Assembly: GCF_024359525.1 (NCBI RefSeq)
Contig: NZ_JAKZEU010000002.1
Span: 62,001-126,000 of the forward strand
Reading direction: 5' to 3'
Length of the DNA: 64,000 nt
Source of the DNA: Paracoccus albicereus
GTDB lineage: Bacteria > Pseudomonadota > Alphaproteobacteria > Rhodobacterales > Rhodobacteraceae
The notes beneath the pieces were generated by a model. That model searched no databases. It saw only the letters and a list, made by a program, of their open reading frames with translations, and was not told where the DNA came from. The position numbers and the translations under genes were made by a program. Below are positions 63,752 to 64,000 of this stretch, piece after piece. The stretch's first letter is position 1. Each line of letters opens with the position of its first letter.

Positions 63752-64000
63752 CCTTCGCGTTCCACGCACTGATCTCCCGTTCCAGAAAGCGCTCGAAATC
63801 ATCCAGATCGACCGGATCGAACTGGCCGAAGCCCTGCATCCACACCGACGCGGCCCTCATCCCGTCAGGGTCCAGCTTGCACCAGGTGATCCGGCCCCGC
63901 CGCTCCTGCCGGATCAGGCCGGCGGCGGCAAGGGCGGCGAGATGTTTCGAGATCCCGGCGAGACTCATGGCGAAGGGCTGGGCCACGTCGCTGACCGCCA
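63735..64000 (-). CDS. ArsR-family helix-turn-helix regulator, partial
   Basis: The frame is open to the window edge, so the N-terminus lies beyond it. The visible 87 residues contain the recognition part of an ArsR-type winged helix (DVAQPFAMSLAGISKHLAAL, then GLIRQERRGRITWCKLDPDG) and a C-terminal helix. Metal-binding cysteines are not seen in this part; the group resembles SdpR/YczG-like non-metal ArsR proteins. It overlaps psuK by 17 bp and may control pseudouridine catabolism. Confidence 0.85.
   Translation of the reverse strand, partial: AVSDVAQPFAMSLAGISKHLAALAAAGLIRQERRGRITWCKLDPDGMRAASVWMQGFGQFDPVDLDDFERFLEREISAWNAKDDEAP

Overview
The window looks like chromosome of a high-GC alphaproteobacterium, most likely a Rhodobacterales / Paracoccaceae member. 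The basis is gene content: monomeric NADP isocitrate dehydrogenase, the Ku-LigD end-joining pair, L-cysteate sulfo-lyase, an RTX-Hint protein, GSCFA and SGNH proteins and NMT1-type ABC transporters. Codon choice in the core genes is strongly G/C-ending. The genus is inference.

Region 1 (about 1-14.1 kb) is accessory and decayed. It holds a frameshifted adenine DNA methyltransferase, an intact periplasmic flavin amine oxidase / cytochrome c / RidA operon (2.2-4.8 kb), a 2.3-kb gene-free stretch with Tn3-like and inverted-repeat signals, a ruined metal-resistance segment (DUF411 remnant, heavy-metal P-type ATPase remnant, frameshifted ynfA, intact MgtC), small regulators and an intact P4-type integrase (12456-13703). 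Only about 600 bp past the integrase, a fadJ-like gene lacks its normal C-terminus, so the island edge may lie there.

Region 2 (14.1-31.2 kb) is catabolic. It has a FadJ-like beta-oxidation protein with a divergent LysR regulator, a pirin, a DUF5996-acetyltransferase fusion, a LacI-controlled operon (NCS2 permease, amidohydrolase, TauE-like exporter) with two near-ideal operators, an RTX-Hint protein, a cysteate desulfonation operon (cuyA, racemase, YeiH/CuyZ-type exporter) and folD.

Region 3 (31.2-38.9 kb) is a seven-gene minus-strand operon in which all six junctions overlap by exactly 4 bp. It encodes four glycosyltransferases, an acyl-CoA-dehydrogenase-like flavoprotein, a PIG-L deacetylase and a NodS-like methyltransferase. 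A Crp/Fnr regulator lies upstream. It looks like a pathway for an N-modified glycan or glycoconjugate and is the best candidate for an undescribed system.

Region 4 (39-54.6 kb) is mostly core: Ku and LigD, a lipoprotein and CDF transporter, a KefB/C-type antiporter, an SGNH/GSCFA pair, gamma-glutamyltransferase, tRNA-Asn, an MBL hydrolase, an orphan EnvZ-like kinase, Lon and tRNA-Val.

Region 5 (54.6-64 kb) has monomeric isocitrate dehydrogenase, a GntR regulator divergent from an ABC importer with two permeases plus a fumarylacetoacetase-family hydrolase, and an ArsR-psuK-psuG pseudouridine catabolism operon that runs off the right edge.
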